Origin: Deltaproteobacteria bacterium
Lineage (GTDB): Bacteria > Myxococcota_A > UBA9042 > PHBI01 > JACKFB01
Assembly (NCBI GenBank): GCA_020632695.1
Contig: JACKFB010000008.1
Span: 124,001 to 188,000 of the forward strand
Reading direction: 5' to 3'
Length of the DNA: 64,000 nucleotides
Shown: one piece after another, positions 11,749 through 20,679 of the stretch
Layout of the letters: each line of letters opens with the position of its first letter
Position numbering within the stretch: the first letter of the stretch is position 1
Made by a program: the position numbers and the translations under genes
Notes under the pieces: generated by a model
Told to the model about the DNA's origin: nothing
What the model saw: only the letters and a program-made list of their open reading frames with translations
The model's database searches: none

Positions 11749-13154
11749 GGCGGCCGCGCCCGCTGACGCCGCTGGCCCTCACCCTGCTGGGAGGCCTCAC
11801 GCTCGGCCTGGGCGGCGTCGCGCCGGCCGGACGAGGCGCCCCCCGTGCCCAGGCGGCGGCCGAGTCGCCTGCCCCCGAAGCGCCCGCCGCGGCGGCCCCC
11901 TCCGCCGACGCCGCCCCTCCGGGCCGCGAGCCGGCGGCGGCGCTGGAGCCCGAGGCCGCGCTGCTCGAGGCGCGGCGCCTCCACGGCCGCGGCGATCTGG
12001 CGGCGGCGCTCCGCGTCCTGCAGACCGCGAGGCTGGCCCACCCCGAGGAGGCGAAGATCGAGTGGATGCTGGGCCGGCTGTACGCCGAGTCGGGCTCGTC
12101 GCGCCAGGCCGAGGCGTCCTTTCGCAAGGCCACCCTGCTGGACAGCCACTACGGCGAGGCGTGGTCGGACCTCGCCGCCATCCTCGAGCGCCGCGGCGCC
12201 TGGCGCGACGCGCTGCTCGCCGCCAACCGAGCGGTAGCGCTGCTGCCGTCGGACGCCGGCACCCACGCCGATCGGGCCATCATCCGCTACCAGCTCGGGC
12301 AGCTCGACGCCGCCATCGGCGACGCCACCCAGGCCAGCCAGCTCGGGGCCCCCGATCCGGACCAGCTCACCGACCACGCGCTGATGCGCCTGACCCGCGG
12401 GCGCGACGGGGACGCCGCGGAGGCCCAGGCGCTGCTCGGGCGAGCTCGCGCCCTGGCGCCCCTCGACGACATGATCACGCTGGCCTGGGCCCAGGCCATG
12501 CTCTCGGCCGAGCGCACCGACGCCGCCGCGGCCACCTTCGACATGCTGCTGGCGCGCAACCCGCGCCAGGCGTGGGCCGCCTATGGTCGCGGGCTCTGCG
12601 CGTTCCGCGGGGGCGATCACGAGCGGGCGCGCGAGCTGGGTCGCACCGCCCGCTCGGTGCTCCCCGATCGCTTCACTGCGGCCGGATACGACCGGCGCGC
12701 CTTCTTCAGCAAGGACGCCCGCGCCTACCTGACCTGGCTCGACGACGCCCTGCGGACCGAAGACAAGGGCGCCGCCACCCCAGCGCCAGCGCTCACCGGG
12801 CCCTCGGGCACGGTGCGCATCCAGCAGCTGATGCTGCGCGGCGACTGCGGTGAGGACACCGTGCGGCCTGCGCTGGAGACCATCGGCGAACCGCTGGCGG
12901 CCTGTTTCGGCGACGGTACGGGCCTGTTGCGGGTGAAGTTCCGGTTGGTCGCGACCCGAGCCGAGGACGTGCAGGTGGTGTCGCCTTCTCCTGCCGGGCT
13001 CGACATGGGGTGCGTCTCGCGCGTGCTCGGCAGCGTCACCTTCGCCCGCGCCGCCCACTGCACGGCCGAGGTGCGCTGGAACCGCGCCGTGACCCCCCTG
13101 CCGCTGCTGGAGCGGGCCATCCCCGGGCTGCGGGCCCTGAGGAAGAGGCGCTGA
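11745..13154 (+). CDS. TPR protein with C-terminal AgmX/TonB-like domain
   Basis: This 469-residue envelope protein starts with a GTG that overlaps the SDR stop (GTGA at 11745-11748). An N-terminal hydrophobic segment (PLALTLLGGLTLGLGGVAPAG) precedes an Ala/Pro-rich linker, a run of TPR-like helices at about 75-310 (LGRLYAESGSSRQAEASFRKATLL, NRAVALLPSDAGTHADRAI) and a C-terminal domain at about 350-450. That last domain has two Cys and the pattern RIQQLMLRGDCG...CVSRVLGSVTFA, which resembles the AgmX/PglI and TonB C-terminal folds found in myxobacterial motility and envelope proteins. The function is unknown; a periplasmic scaffold role is plausible. Confidence 0.72.
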   Translation: MRRPRPLTPLALTLLGGLTLGLGGVAPAGRGAPRAQAAAESPAPEAPAAAAPSADAAPPGREPAAALEPEAALLEARRLHGRGDLAAALRVLQTARLAHPEEAKIEWMLGRLYAESGSSRQAEASFRKATLLDSHYGEAWSDLAAILERRGAWRDALLAANRAVALLPSDAGTHADRAIIRYQLGQLDAAIGDATQASQLGAPDPDQLTDHALMRLTRGRDGDAAEAQALLGRARALAPLDDMITLAWAQAMLSAERTDAAAATFDMLLARNPRQAWAAYGRGLCAFRGGDHERARELGRTARSVLPDRFTAAGYDRRAFFSKDARAYLTWLDDALRTEDKGAATPAPALTGPSGTVRIQQLMLRGDCGEDTVRPALETIGEPLAACFGDGTGLLRVKFRLVATRAEDVQVVSPSPAGLDMGCVSRVLGSVTFARAAHCTAEVRWNRAVTPLPLLERAIPGLRALRKRR

Positions 13155-13211
13155 TTGGCCTTCGTGGTAGCATCGAGGCTGACCACAGCCAGCGACGCAC
13201 CGGGAGACGTC

Positions 13212-13589
13212 ATGAAGCAGGGCCCAGATCCGGGTGAGACCGCGGCGGAGGTGCACAGCGGCGCCCTGGCGGCGGAGGTGCACAGCGGCGCCCTGGCGGC
13301 GATAGTGGCCCAGCGCGTCTACGTGTTCGGCCACGTGCAGGGCGTCTTCTTCCGGGCGAGCGCTCGGACCCAGGCCCGGGCCCTCGGGGTGACCGGGTGG
13401 GTACGGAACCTGGCCGATGGCCGCGTCGAGGCCTGGCTGGAAGGCACCAGCGACGCGGTCTCCACCATGCTCGACTGGTGCCGCATGGGCCCGGCGAACG
13501 CCCACGTGGAGGCGGTGGACCTGCACAGCGAGCACCCGGAGGGCCACCTGGACTTCGAGATACGGAGCAGCGCACCGCCCGACGCTTGA
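13212..13589 (+). CDS. Acylphosphatase with a duplicated N-terminal extension
   Basis: The last 95 residues are a complete acylphosphatase, which hydrolyses carboxyl-phosphate mixed anhydrides. The phosphate-binding loop HVQGVFFRASA holds the catalytic Arg, and GWVRNLADGRVEAW holds the catalytic Asn. With the ATG at 13212 the product has 125 residues and an extra 31-residue N-terminus containing EVHSGALAA twice in tandem, encoded by a 27-bp direct repeat at 13242-13268 and 13269-13295. A GTG at 13305 would give a protein of normal family size, so the extension may be untranslated. The TGA stop (13587-13589) overlaps the -35 box of the tmRNA promoter. Confidence 0.85.
   Translation: MKQGPDPGETAAEVHSGALAAEVHSGALAAIVAQRVYVFGHVQGVFFRASARTQARALGVTGWVRNLADGRVEAWLEGTSDAVSTMLDWCRMGPANAHVEAVDLHSEHPEGHLDFEIRSSAPPDA
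13242..13295 (+). repeat. Perfect 27-bp tandem duplication
   Basis: Two identical 27-bp copies (13242-13268 and 13269-13295) sit head-to-tail at the 5' end of the acylphosphatase frame. Being a multiple of three, they keep the frame open. This looks like a recent slippage or duplication event. Confidence 0.9.
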
Positions 13590-13613
13590 CCCCACGCGCT
13601 CGGGCCCTATAGT
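13586..13613 (+). promoter_or_regulatory. Sigma-70 promoter of tmRNA
   Basis: TTGACC (13586-13591), a 16-base spacer and TATAGT (13608-13613) lie just upstream of the mature tmRNA 5' end at 13635. They predict transcription from about 13620 with a short leader to be trimmed. The -35 box overlaps the stop codon of the acylphosphatase gene. Confidence 0.65.
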
Positions 13614-13634
13614 CGCTCCCGTCCTTTCGCCTGT

Positions 13635-13997
13635 GGGGGCGAACTGGTTTTGACGGGGGTGCTGAGGTTCAGGTTGCGTGTCCGGGTCCTGCAACCCGGT
13701 TATCAAATGTAGGAAACCAACAAACGCCAACGACAACGCGTTTGCCCTCGCCGCATAACTGCTGGTGAGCGGTCGTTCCTCGGGTCGCCTGTGCCTGGGG
13801 ATTTTCGACTGTCATATTTCACAGGCTGGCTGCTGAACGGGATCCCGACGTTCAACAGTGAGATTTCTGGGATCCGGCTCCGATGAATCCTGCCCGTGGG
13901 AGTTGACGGAGCTTGAATCAAATCACGGAAACTACGCACGTAGACGCCTGTTTCCAATCGCTCGCGGACCGGGGTTCGACTCCCCGCGCCTCCACCA
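13635..13997 (+). ncRNA. ssrA: tmRNA (transfer-messenger RNA)
   Basis: This 363-nt RNA rescues stalled ribosomes and tags the nascent chain for proteolysis. The 5' end (GGGGGCGAACTGGTTTTGAC) and the 3' end (GGGGTTCGACTCCCCGCGCC, then TCCACCA) pair into a 7-bp acceptor stem with one G-U, and the T-arm and encoded CCA are clear. The tag reading frame is at 13726-13758: GCC AAC GAC AAC GCG TTT GCC CTC GCC GCA TAA, giving the peptide ANDNAFALAA, which ends in the usual ALAA degron. It is a one-piece, not permuted, tmRNA. Confidence 0.97.
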
Positions 13998-14008
13998 ACC
14001 ATCGCTAC

Positions 14009-14041
14009 CGCGTCCGCGCCGCAACGACCTGCGCGGACGCG
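14009..14041 (+). terminator. Hairpin downstream of tmRNA
   Basis: A perfect 10-bp stem (CGCGTCCGCG at 14009-14018 and CGCGGACGCG at 14032-14041) with a 13-base loop starts 12 bases after the tmRNA CCA. There is no T-run after it. It could end tmRNA transcription and also lies at the 3' side of the convergent GH92 gene. Confidence 0.5.
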
Positions 14042-14082
14042 GACGCGTCGTGTGCCCGCGCCGTGCCCCGCGCCGCCCCTCC

Positions 14083-16437
14083 CTAGGGCAGCGACGGGGG
14101 CGGCGGCAGCTCGAGCTGGGCGCCGGCCATCAGGGTGGCGCGGTCCAGGGTCGGCTCGGTGTGGACGACGCCGTCCACCTTCACGGGGCCTTGGGGGTCG
14201 GCGCCGAGGCGCACGTCCAGGTCGCCGCCGGGCATGTGCCAGACCACCCGATCGAAGAGCGGCGCGCTGAGGACGTAGCGGCCGGTGCAGGGCAGCGGGT
14301 AGATGCCGGCGGCGGCGAAGACGTACCAGGCCGAGAGCGTGCCGCCGTCGTCGTTGCCGGCGAGCCCCGCCGGGGTCGCCGTGTAGACCGTGTCGGCGAC
14401 CCAGTGGGTCCAGGCGCGGGTGAGCTCCGGGCGCCCGCCGAAGCCGAAGAGGAAGGGCGCGACCAGGTTGGGCTCGTTGCCATGCCAGTAGTAGAGGCTC
14501 GGCAGGTCCGGATTGAAGGTGTCGCGGGCGCCGGTCATGAAGCGGTCCAGCTTGGTCACGAAGGCCTCCGCGCCGCCGAGCAGGTCCACGAGCCCCGGGA
14601 CGTCGTGGGGCACCATGAAGAGGTACTGCCAGGCGTTGCCCTCGACGTAGGCGCTGTTGCCGCTGATGCCGGTGTAGTCGTCGAAGCTTCCGTCGGCGTT
14701 GCGCGGGGCCAGGAAGCCCTGAGCCGGCTCGAAGAGGTTCTTCCAGAGGTGCGAGCGCTCCAGATAGGCGGCCTCGGCCTGCGTATCGCCCGCCTCGCGC
14801 GCGACCCGGGCGACGCAGTAGTCGTCTGCCGCGTACTCCAGGGTCTTGGACACGGCCCCGTCCATCATGTCGGTCGGGCAATAGCCGTGCTCGAGGCAGG
14901 CCTGGACCCCGCCGCGGCTGGCGTTGCCGGGGGGCGTGTCGCCGTTCGCCGTGGCCTTCATCGACGCCAGCGCGGCCGACACGTCGAAGTCGGTGATGCC
15001 GTGCTCGATGGCGTCGCCGATGACGATGTCGGCGCTGGTCCCGAGCATGGAGCCCGTGTCGCCGGTAGCCAGCGGCCAGCGCGGGTAGCTGCCCTGCTGC
15101 GCGCCCATCGCCAGCAGCGAGTGCACGAAGTCGTGCTGGGCAGTGGGGAAGAGCAGACCCACCATCGGGTGCAGGGTGCGGTAGGTGTCCCACAGCGAGA
15201 GGTCGCTGTAGTAGGTGAAGCCTTCGGCGGTGTAGACCTCCTTGTCGATGCCGCGGTAGCGCCCGTCGACGTCGGTCAGCAAGGTCGGCATGAGCTGGGT
15301 GTGGTACAGCGCCGTGAAGAGCAGCGTACGCCGGGTGTCGGTGCCGCCCTCGACCTCGACCACCCGCAGGCTCTCGCGCCAGGCCTCCGCGGCCGCCTCG
15401 TGCACCGCGTCGAAGCTGACGCCGGCCGACTCGGCCTCGAGGTTGGCGCGCGCGCCGTCCAGGTCGACGAACGAGATCCCGACGCGCAGCTCCACCACCC
15501 CGTCGTTGCTGGCGTCGTAGCCCAGCACCACGCCCGCCGTGGGCCCGGAGGTCTCCACGCTGTCCGCGTGGTAACCGTCGGCGTCCCAGGTGGCCACGCT
15601 GGACGGCACCCGGCTCGGGCGGGCGACGAAGTAGAGCTCGAAGCCCTGGAAGCGGCTGGAGAACTCGCCCCAGTTGTGGACGTAGCCGGTGATCTCGCCG
15701 GTGGTCGCGTCCACCTGGGCCAGGCTGTCCTCGGCGCGACCCTTGGCCATGGAGCGGGTCACGTCCAGCACCAGCATGGCCTTGCTGGTCGGGGCGAAGG
15801 TGTAGCGGTGGACGCCGGTGCGGGCGGTGGCCGTCAGCTCCGAGAGCACCTCGTCGGTCTCCAGGCTGTAGTAGCCGGGGCTGGCGTGCTCGCGCGTGTG
15901 GTCCAGCGGCAGGCGCAGGGTGTTGCCGGAGGCCAGCAGGGTCGCCGGGTCGCCCGTGGCAGGCACCACCAACAGGTTGCCGTAGTCCGCCACGCCGGTG
16001 CCGGCCAGGTGGATGTGCGAGAAGCCGAGCACCTGGGTGTCGTCGTAGAAGTAGCCTCCGGCGTGGGCCGGGCCGAAGTCGGCCGGGAGGAACCCGTCGG
16101 TGTCGGGCGAGAGCGCCACCATCCCGAAGGGGACCTGCGGACCCGGATAGAGCGCGCCGAAGTTGATGCCGGTCGCCCCGGTACCGATGAAGGGGTCCAC
16201 CCAGTCCAGCGGGTCGAAGGCCGGCGGCAGCTCCACGTCGGCGGTGCCGTCGCCATCGACCGCGGTGTCCCCCGAGGCGTCGGGCCCCGCGGCGTCCGCG
16301 TCGGCGACGGAGGCGTCCGCGTCGGCGACGGAGGCGTCGGGTCCGGGAGAGGCGGGGTCCGTACCGCACGCGCTGAGGGCCCAGAGGGCCGCGAGTGCGG
16401 AGACGGCGATGGGCGATGCGAGGTGTCGTATGGTCAT
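14083..16437 (-). CDS. Glycoside hydrolase family 92 lipoprotein (alpha-mannosidase family)
   Basis: This 784-residue secreted lipoprotein has a signal peptide ending in the lipobox LSAC (Cys24). A low-complexity Asp/Ala/Ser linker (about 30-65) leads to a GH92 domain that begins near DWVDPFIGTGATGINFG and runs almost to the end. Family signatures are SKTLEYAADDYCVARVA, SAYVEGNAWQYLFMVPHD (with the Glu expected as general acid) and LAGNDDGGTLSAWYVFAAAGIYP (with the Asp residues expected to activate water). GH92 enzymes are mostly calcium-dependent exo-alpha-mannosidases that trim mannans or N-glycans. Surface attachment suggests scavenging of glycans or prey material. It is divergent from the gene at 16578. 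Confidence 0.92.
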   Translation of the reverse strand: MTIRHLASPIAVSALAALWALSACGTDPASPGPDASVADADASVADADAAGPDASGDTAVDGDGTADVELPPAFDPLDWVDPFIGTGATGINFGALYPGPQVPFGMVALSPDTDGFLPADFGPAHAGGYFYDDTQVLGFSHIHLAGTGVADYGNLLVVPATGDPATLLASGNTLRLPLDHTREHASPGYYSLETDEVLSELTATARTGVHRYTFAPTSKAMLVLDVTRSMAKGRAEDSLAQVDATTGEITGYVHNWGEFSSRFQGFELYFVARPSRVPSSVATWDADGYHADSVETSGPTAGVVLGYDASNDGVVELRVGISFVDLDGARANLEAESAGVSFDAVHEAAAEAWRESLRVVEVEGGTDTRRTLLFTALYHTQLMPTLLTDVDGRYRGIDKEVYTAEGFTYYSDLSLWDTYRTLHPMVGLLFPTAQHDFVHSLLAMGAQQGSYPRWPLATGDTGSMLGTSADIVIGDAIEHGITDFDVSAALASMKATANGDTPPGNASRGGVQACLEHGYCPTDMMDGAVSKTLEYAADDYCVARVAREAGDTQAEAAYLERSHLWKNLFEPAQGFLAPRNADGSFDDYTGISGNSAYVEGNAWQYLFMVPHDVPGLVDLLGGAEAFVTKLDRFMTGARDTFNPDLPSLYYWHGNEPNLVAPFLFGFGGRPELTRAWTHWVADTVYTATPAGLAGNDDGGTLSAWYVFAAAGIYPLPCTGRYVLSAPLFDRVVWHMPGGDLDVRLGADPQGPVKVDGVVHTEPTLDRATLMAGAQLELPPPPSLP

Positions 16438-16577
16438 GGGTCGGGGATGCTAGCCGGGCTCACCGCTGGGGACAATCGCGCGGTCGCGCGAGCAGCGGAT
16501 CGACGGGGCGGATGCGGCCGGCGCTTGCGCGTCGGGGCCGGCATTTGGGAGAGTCGGGGCCCGTCCGGAGGTTCGCC

Positions 16578-17738
16578 ATGAGAGTGCGCGGCGCGAGTGC
16601 GTGGATGCTGGCGGCGACGCTCGCCATCGCGAGCTGCGACGACGAGGCGAGCCCGGAGCTGAACGTCGCCTCGGTGGTGACCTGGAACGTGGGGCTGGCC
16701 GACGGCTACGTCGAGTTCGCCGCCGAGCGTCGCCCGTCGATCTCGGCGGCCATCGCCGGGCTCGACGCCGACGTGGTGTGCTTGCAGGAGGTCTGGGCCA
16801 CCTCGGACGTGGAGGCGATCTCCGACGCCGCCAAGGCCACCTTCCCCGAGCACTGGTCGGTCGAGCTCGTCGACGACACGGTCGGCCCGCCTGCCTGCCC
16901 GGCCGACGACGCCCAGGTCATGGAGCTCTCCACCTGCGCCTACGCCGCCTGCGGCGAGACCGCGCCGGGCAGCCTCGGCGCCTGCGTGCTGGAGCACTGC
17001 AAGGACCAGTTCAACGCCGTCCCGCCCGCGTGCGTCCAGTGCCTGGCCGCCAACCTGGGCAAGCCCCTGGACGACATCTTCCAGAGCTGCACGACGGGCT
17101 CCGCGCGCTACTACGCCAAGGGTTCGAACGGCCTGCTGATGCTCTCGCGTCACCCGCTCGAAAACCGCACGCACCTGGCGCTCACCTCCACCAACACCCA
17201 GCGCAGCGTGCTGGGTGCCACCGTGGATCTTCCGGGCCTGGGCCCCACCGACGTCTACTGCACCCACCTGGCCGCCGATCTCGAGAGCCAGCTCCCCTAC
17301 GACGGCCCTTACGACTCCTGGGGCGCCGAGAACCTGGCCCAGCTCGACGCGGTGCTGGCGCAGATCGAGGGCACGCGCCAGACCGACCAGGTCCTGGTGC
17401 TGGGCGACTTCAACGCGGGGCCGGCCATCGCCCCCGACGTGGCGGCCGAGCTGCCCGCCAGCTACCAGCACATGGTGGACGCTGGGTTCCGCGACTGGCC
17501 GGGCGCCGAGGCCGGCACGCCGTGCACCTTCTGCCCGGACAACACCCTGGTCGCCGACGACGCGCCCGGCGTGCTCATCGACCACGTCTACGGGCGCGGT
17601 GTGCCCGCCAGCTTCGCCAACAGCGGCGCCCAGCGCATCCAGACCGCGCCGGTCACTGTCCAGACCAGTGCCGGGCCGCTCGAGACCAACCTCTCGGATC
17701 ACTACGGCGTGCGGCTGCAGTTCGACCGCGGCCGGTGA
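16578..17738 (+). CDS. Endonuclease/exonuclease/phosphatase-fold lipoprotein with Cys-rich insert
   Basis: This 386-residue lipoprotein has a signal peptide with lipobox IASC (Cys20) followed by the DNase I-like EEP fold. Fold motifs are VVTWNVGLADG, VVCLQEVW (metal-binding Glu), VLVLGDFNAGP (Asp/Asn) and LSDHYGVRLQF (catalytic Asp-His). An insert of about 65 residues (roughly 107-172) holds eight Cys (CPADDAQVMELSTCAYAACG...CVLEHCKDQ...CVQCLA...SC), which suggests a disulfide-stabilised module. The superfamily includes nucleases, sphingomyelinases and inositol phosphatases, and the substrate cannot be assigned. The ATG at 16578 gives the signal peptide. Confidence 0.82.
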   Translation: MRVRGASAWMLAATLAIASCDDEASPELNVASVVTWNVGLADGYVEFAAERRPSISAAIAGLDADVVCLQEVWATSDVEAISDAAKATFPEHWSVELVDDTVGPPACPADDAQVMELSTCAYAACGETAPGSLGACVLEHCKDQFNAVPPACVQCLAANLGKPLDDIFQSCTTGSARYYAKGSNGLLMLSRHPLENRTHLALTSTNTQRSVLGATVDLPGLGPTDVYCTHLAADLESQLPYDGPYDSWGAENLAQLDAVLAQIEGTRQTDQVLVLGDFNAGPAIAPDVAAELPASYQHMVDAGFRDWPGAEAGTPCTFCPDNTLVADDAPGVLIDHVYGRGVPASFANSGAQRIQTAPVTVQTSAGPLETNLSDHYGVRLQFDRGR

Positions 17739-17864
17739 CCACGGGTGCTCATGGTCTCCCGTCGCGCGGCTGGCCTCGTCGCGCGCGGGACCCTGAGCAG
17801 ACCTCGCCGGCACCCGCTCGGTCCGGACACGAAGCCACCCTCTGAACACCCGGAGCCCCACCCC

Positions 17865-18560
17865 ATGACCGCCGCCGCCTTCGACCACTTCGCGCCCGAC
17901 CTCTTCGTGTTCCTGCGAGAGCTGGATCAGCACAACGACCGGCTGTGGTTCGAGGCCAACAAGCGCCGCTACGAGGCCGAGGTGCGCGAGCCCGCGCGCG
18001 CCTTCATCCGCGCGATGGGAGAGCGGCTGCCCGCGATCTCGCGCCACCTGGTCGCCGACGATCGCAAGGTGGGCGGCTCGCTGATGCGGATCCACCGGGA
18101 CGTGCGCTTCTCGAAGGACAAGCGGCCCTACAAGACCAACGTAGGGGTGCACTTCCGACTCGACGTCGGCAAGGACGTCCACGCCCCGGGCCTGTATCTG
18201 CATCTCGAGCCGGGGCAGTGCTTCGTGGGCGCCGGGCTCTGGCGACCGGAGCGTCCGGCGCTCGATCTCATCCGCGCCGCCATCGCCGAGAGGCCCGACC
18301 GCTTCCGCGCCCTCGTCGAGGACCCGGCGCTGGCCGAGCGGTTCTCCCGGGACGGCGAGGCGCTCAAGCGCGTCCCGCGCGGCTACCCGGCCGACCACCC
18401 GATGGCCGACGAGCTCAAGCGCACCAGCCACACCCTCGGCGCGTCGTTCCCGGACGAGGAGGCCACCCGCCCCGGCTTCGTCGACCGGGTCGCCGAGCGC
18501 TACGCCGCGGCCAGCCCCTTCCTGGGGTTCTTGTGCGGCTCCATCGGCGTGGCCTGGTGA
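17865..18560 (+). CDS. DUF2461 family protein (TIGR02453)
   Basis: This 231-residue cytoplasmic protein has the family-typical opening LFVFLRELDQHNDRLWFEANKRRYE, followed by MRIHRDVRFSKDKRPYKTNVGVHFR and the C-terminal KRTSHTLGASFPDEEATRP. The length is normal for the family. No biochemical function is established for DUF2461. The start ATG at 17865 matches the usual N-terminus; the 126 bp upstream hold no gene that I can support. Confidence 0.85.
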   Translation: MTAAAFDHFAPDLFVFLRELDQHNDRLWFEANKRRYEAEVREPARAFIRAMGERLPAISRHLVADDRKVGGSLMRIHRDVRFSKDKRPYKTNVGVHFRLDVGKDVHAPGLYLHLEPGQCFVGAGLWRPERPALDLIRAAIAERPDRFRALVEDPALAERFSRDGEALKRVPRGYPADHPMADELKRTSHTLGASFPDEEATRPGFVDRVAERYAAASPFLGFLCGSIGVAW

Positions 18561-18590
18561 GGTCGCCCGGGCCGGCGGCGGCCCCCGCGA

Positions 18591-19427
18591 TCAATCGCTG
18601 AGCGACGCGGCGTCAGCGGCCTGCGGCGCGGCGTCCGGCGACCGCAAGAGCAGGTGCTGGCTGCCCCAGAGCCCTATCATGGCGAGCGCCAGGCCGAGCC
18701 CCGAGCCCACGGTGACGTCCAGCGGCGTGTGCACCCCGATGAGGGGCCGGGACCAGGCGACGGCGACCGCCCAGGGCGCGAGCAGCCAGCCGGCGAAGCG
18801 CCAGCCCGGCGGCCTCAGCAGCCGCGCCAGGCCGAAGCAGAGCGTCGCGAAGAGCATCGACGCGAAGGCGTGCCCGGAGGGCAGCGAGTAGCCCACCATC
18901 GCGCCCCACTCGGCGCGAACGTGCGCGTCCTTGGGGGCTGCCGCGTCGCCCACCGCCGCCGCCATGACCGCGTGGAGGCGGGCGCGGCGTTGCGTGACGC
19001 TGGGCAGCGCGTAGAAGGCGCGGCTCCCCTCGGGCAGGGCGCCGGCGTCGACCAGCGCCGCGACGCTGGGGCGCGGCACGGCCAGCGCTGGCTTGATGAC
19101 GCGCTCGTTGAGCCAGGAGCCGCCGGCCAGGAAGAGCGCGAACACGGTCGCCACGAGCAGCGCGCGGATGAGGCGACGCTCGCGGCGGACGCCGGGGCGG
19201 CTGACCAGCCAGACCACGGAGAGCAGCGCCAGCCAGGGCAGGACCAGGCGCGACGCGGTCAGCGAGAGGAACCAGGCGCCCACGCCCACGGCGACGGGGG
19301 CGCTGCGCAGGCCGAGGGCGAAGCTCGCCGCCACGCCGAGCCAGGCGCAGAGCATGACGCGCAGCACCGTGCGCAGGTCGCCGCTCGCTGGACCGCTCGC
19401 TGGAGGTCGGGGGGGCTCGGGGGACAC
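18591..19427 (-). CDS. PAP2-family membrane phosphatase
   Basis: This is an integral membrane protein of about 278 residues with several hydrophobic spans and all three PAP2 signatures in order: KPALAVPRP (K-X6-RP), SLPSGHAFA (PSGH) and SRPLIGVHTPLD (SR-X5-H-X3-D). Such enzymes dephosphorylate lipid phosphates such as phosphatidate or undecaprenyl pyrophosphate on the outer face of the membrane. The start is uncertain. GTG at 19427 leaves 67 bp to the divergent oxidoreductase; an ATG at 19496 would overlap that gene's start, and an ATG at 19355 would begin inside the first membrane helix. Confidence 0.85.
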   Translation of the reverse strand: MSPEPPRPPASGPASGDLRTVLRVMLCAWLGVAASFALGLRSAPVAVGVGAWFLSLTASRLVLPWLALLSVVWLVSRPGVRRERRLIRALLVATVFALFLAGGSWLNERVIKPALAVPRPSVAALVDAGALPEGSRAFYALPSVTQRRARLHAVMAAAVGDAAAPKDAHVRAEWGAMVGYSLPSGHAFASMLFATLCFGLARLLRPPGWRFAGWLLAPWAVAVAWSRPLIGVHTPLDVTVGSGLGLALAMIGLWGSQHLLLRSPDAAPQAADAASLSD

Positions 19428-19494
19428 GCTCTGGGCTCGCTCCGGCGGAGTGCGGTTGCCTCCCGGGCAGCCGCAGCGGTGGGGGTGGGGTATC

Positions 19495-20679
19495 ATGCCA
19501 AAGAGCCGCGCAGGAGTGGATCGGTTGGAGCACATCACTACAGACGTGGTCGTGGCAGGGGTGGGCGGCGTGGGCAGCGCGGCGCTCTGGCGGCTGGCGC
19601 GTCGGGGCCTGGCGGTGGTCGGGCTGGATCGTTTCGTGCCGGGGCACGCCTACGGGAGCTCCCACGGGCAGACGCGGGTGTTTCGCCGCGCCTACTTCGA
19701 GCACCCGGACTACGTGCCGCTGGCCGGTGTCGCGGACACGCTGTGGGGCGAGCTGGAGGGCGCCAGCGCGCAGACGCTGCGGCGCCGGACGGGGGTGCTC
19801 CAGATCGGCCCGCCGGACGGCATCGTGGTCCCCGGCGTGCTGGCGAGCGCGCGACTGCACGGGCTGACCGTGGAGGCGCTGGACGGGACGGCCATCACGC
19901 GGCGCTTCCCCGGCCTGGCGGTCCCGGAGGGGCTGGTCGGCGTGCTCGAGCCCGAGGGCGGCGTGCTCTACGTGGAGCGCTGCGTGCGAGCGGCCACCTC
20001 GGTCGCCTGCGGGCTGGGTGCGACGCTGCTGGCCGGCCGCACCGTGCGTTCCATCCGGTCGAGCGGCGCTGGCTACGTCGTCGAGACCGATCGCGAGGTG
20101 ATCACCTGTCGCCGCCTGGTCGCCACGCCCGGCGCCTGGGCCCCGGATCTCCTGGATTTCCTGGGCATCCCGTTCCGCGTGTTGCGCAAGATGCTGGTCT
20201 GGTACGGCTCCGACGCGGCGGCCCCCTCGCCCTTCGACGCCGACGCGGGCTGCCCGGCCTTCCTCTACGAGCTGCCCGACGGCGTCTTCTACGGCTGCCC
20301 GGCCGAGGGCGAGGCAGGCGTGAAGGTCGCCGAGCACACCGGCGGCACGCCGGTCACCGATCCGCTGGAGCTGGACCGCACCCTGCACCCTGCCGACGAG
20401 GAGCCGGTGCGCTCCTTCGTCCAGCGCTGCCTGCCGGGCCTCGCCCCGGCCACCCTGCGCCACCACGAGGCGTGCATGTATACGATGACGCCGGACCAGC
20501 ACTTCGTGGTGGGGGCGCACCCGGACTGGCCGGGGTTGGTCTTCGCCGCGGGGCTGTCGGGCCATGGCTTCAAGTTCGCCTCGGCGTTGGGGGAGTCGCT
20601 GGCGGCGCTGGCCCTCGACGAGCCGCCTCCGACTCCCCTCGACGCCTTCCGGCCCGACCGGGCGGCGCTGCGTGCCTGA
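19495..20679 (+). CDS. Sarcosine-oxidase-like FAD oxidoreductase (MSOX/SolA type)
   Basis: This 394-residue DAO-superfamily flavoenzyme has an N-terminal Rossmann motif (DVVVAGVGGVGSAALWRLARRG) and the MSOX-typical GSSHGQTRVFRRAYFEHPDYV. Cys327, in the sequence ACMYTMTPDQHF, corresponds to the cysteine that carries covalent FAD in monomeric sarcosine oxidase and N-methyltryptophan oxidase. The C-terminal GLSGHGFKFASALGESLA also fits. These enzymes oxidise N-methyl amino acids, releasing formaldehyde and hydrogen peroxide; the exact substrate is unknown. Its last 8 bases overlap the DNA glycosylase gene. Confidence 0.87.
   Translation: MPKSRAGVDRLEHITTDVVVAGVGGVGSAALWRLARRGLAVVGLDRFVPGHAYGSSHGQTRVFRRAYFEHPDYVPLAGVADTLWGELEGASAQTLRRRTGVLQIGPPDGIVVPGVLASARLHGLTVEALDGTAITRRFPGLAVPEGLVGVLEPEGGVLYVERCVRAATSVACGLGATLLAGRTVRSIRSSGAGYVVETDREVITCRRLVATPGAWAPDLLDFLGIPFRVLRKMLVWYGSDAAAPSPFDADAGCPAFLYELPDGVFYGCPAEGEAGVKVAEHTGGTPVTDPLELDRTLHPADEEPVRSFVQRCLPGLAPATLRHHEACMYTMTPDQHFVVGAHPDWPGLVFAAGLSGHGFKFASALGESLAALALDEPPPTPLDAFRPDRAALRA

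Noticed and set aside
13703..16581. Very long open frames on both strands across tmRNA and the GH92 gene
   Set aside because: They are composition-driven shadows of GC-rich DNA; the tmRNA and GH92 assignments explain the region fully.
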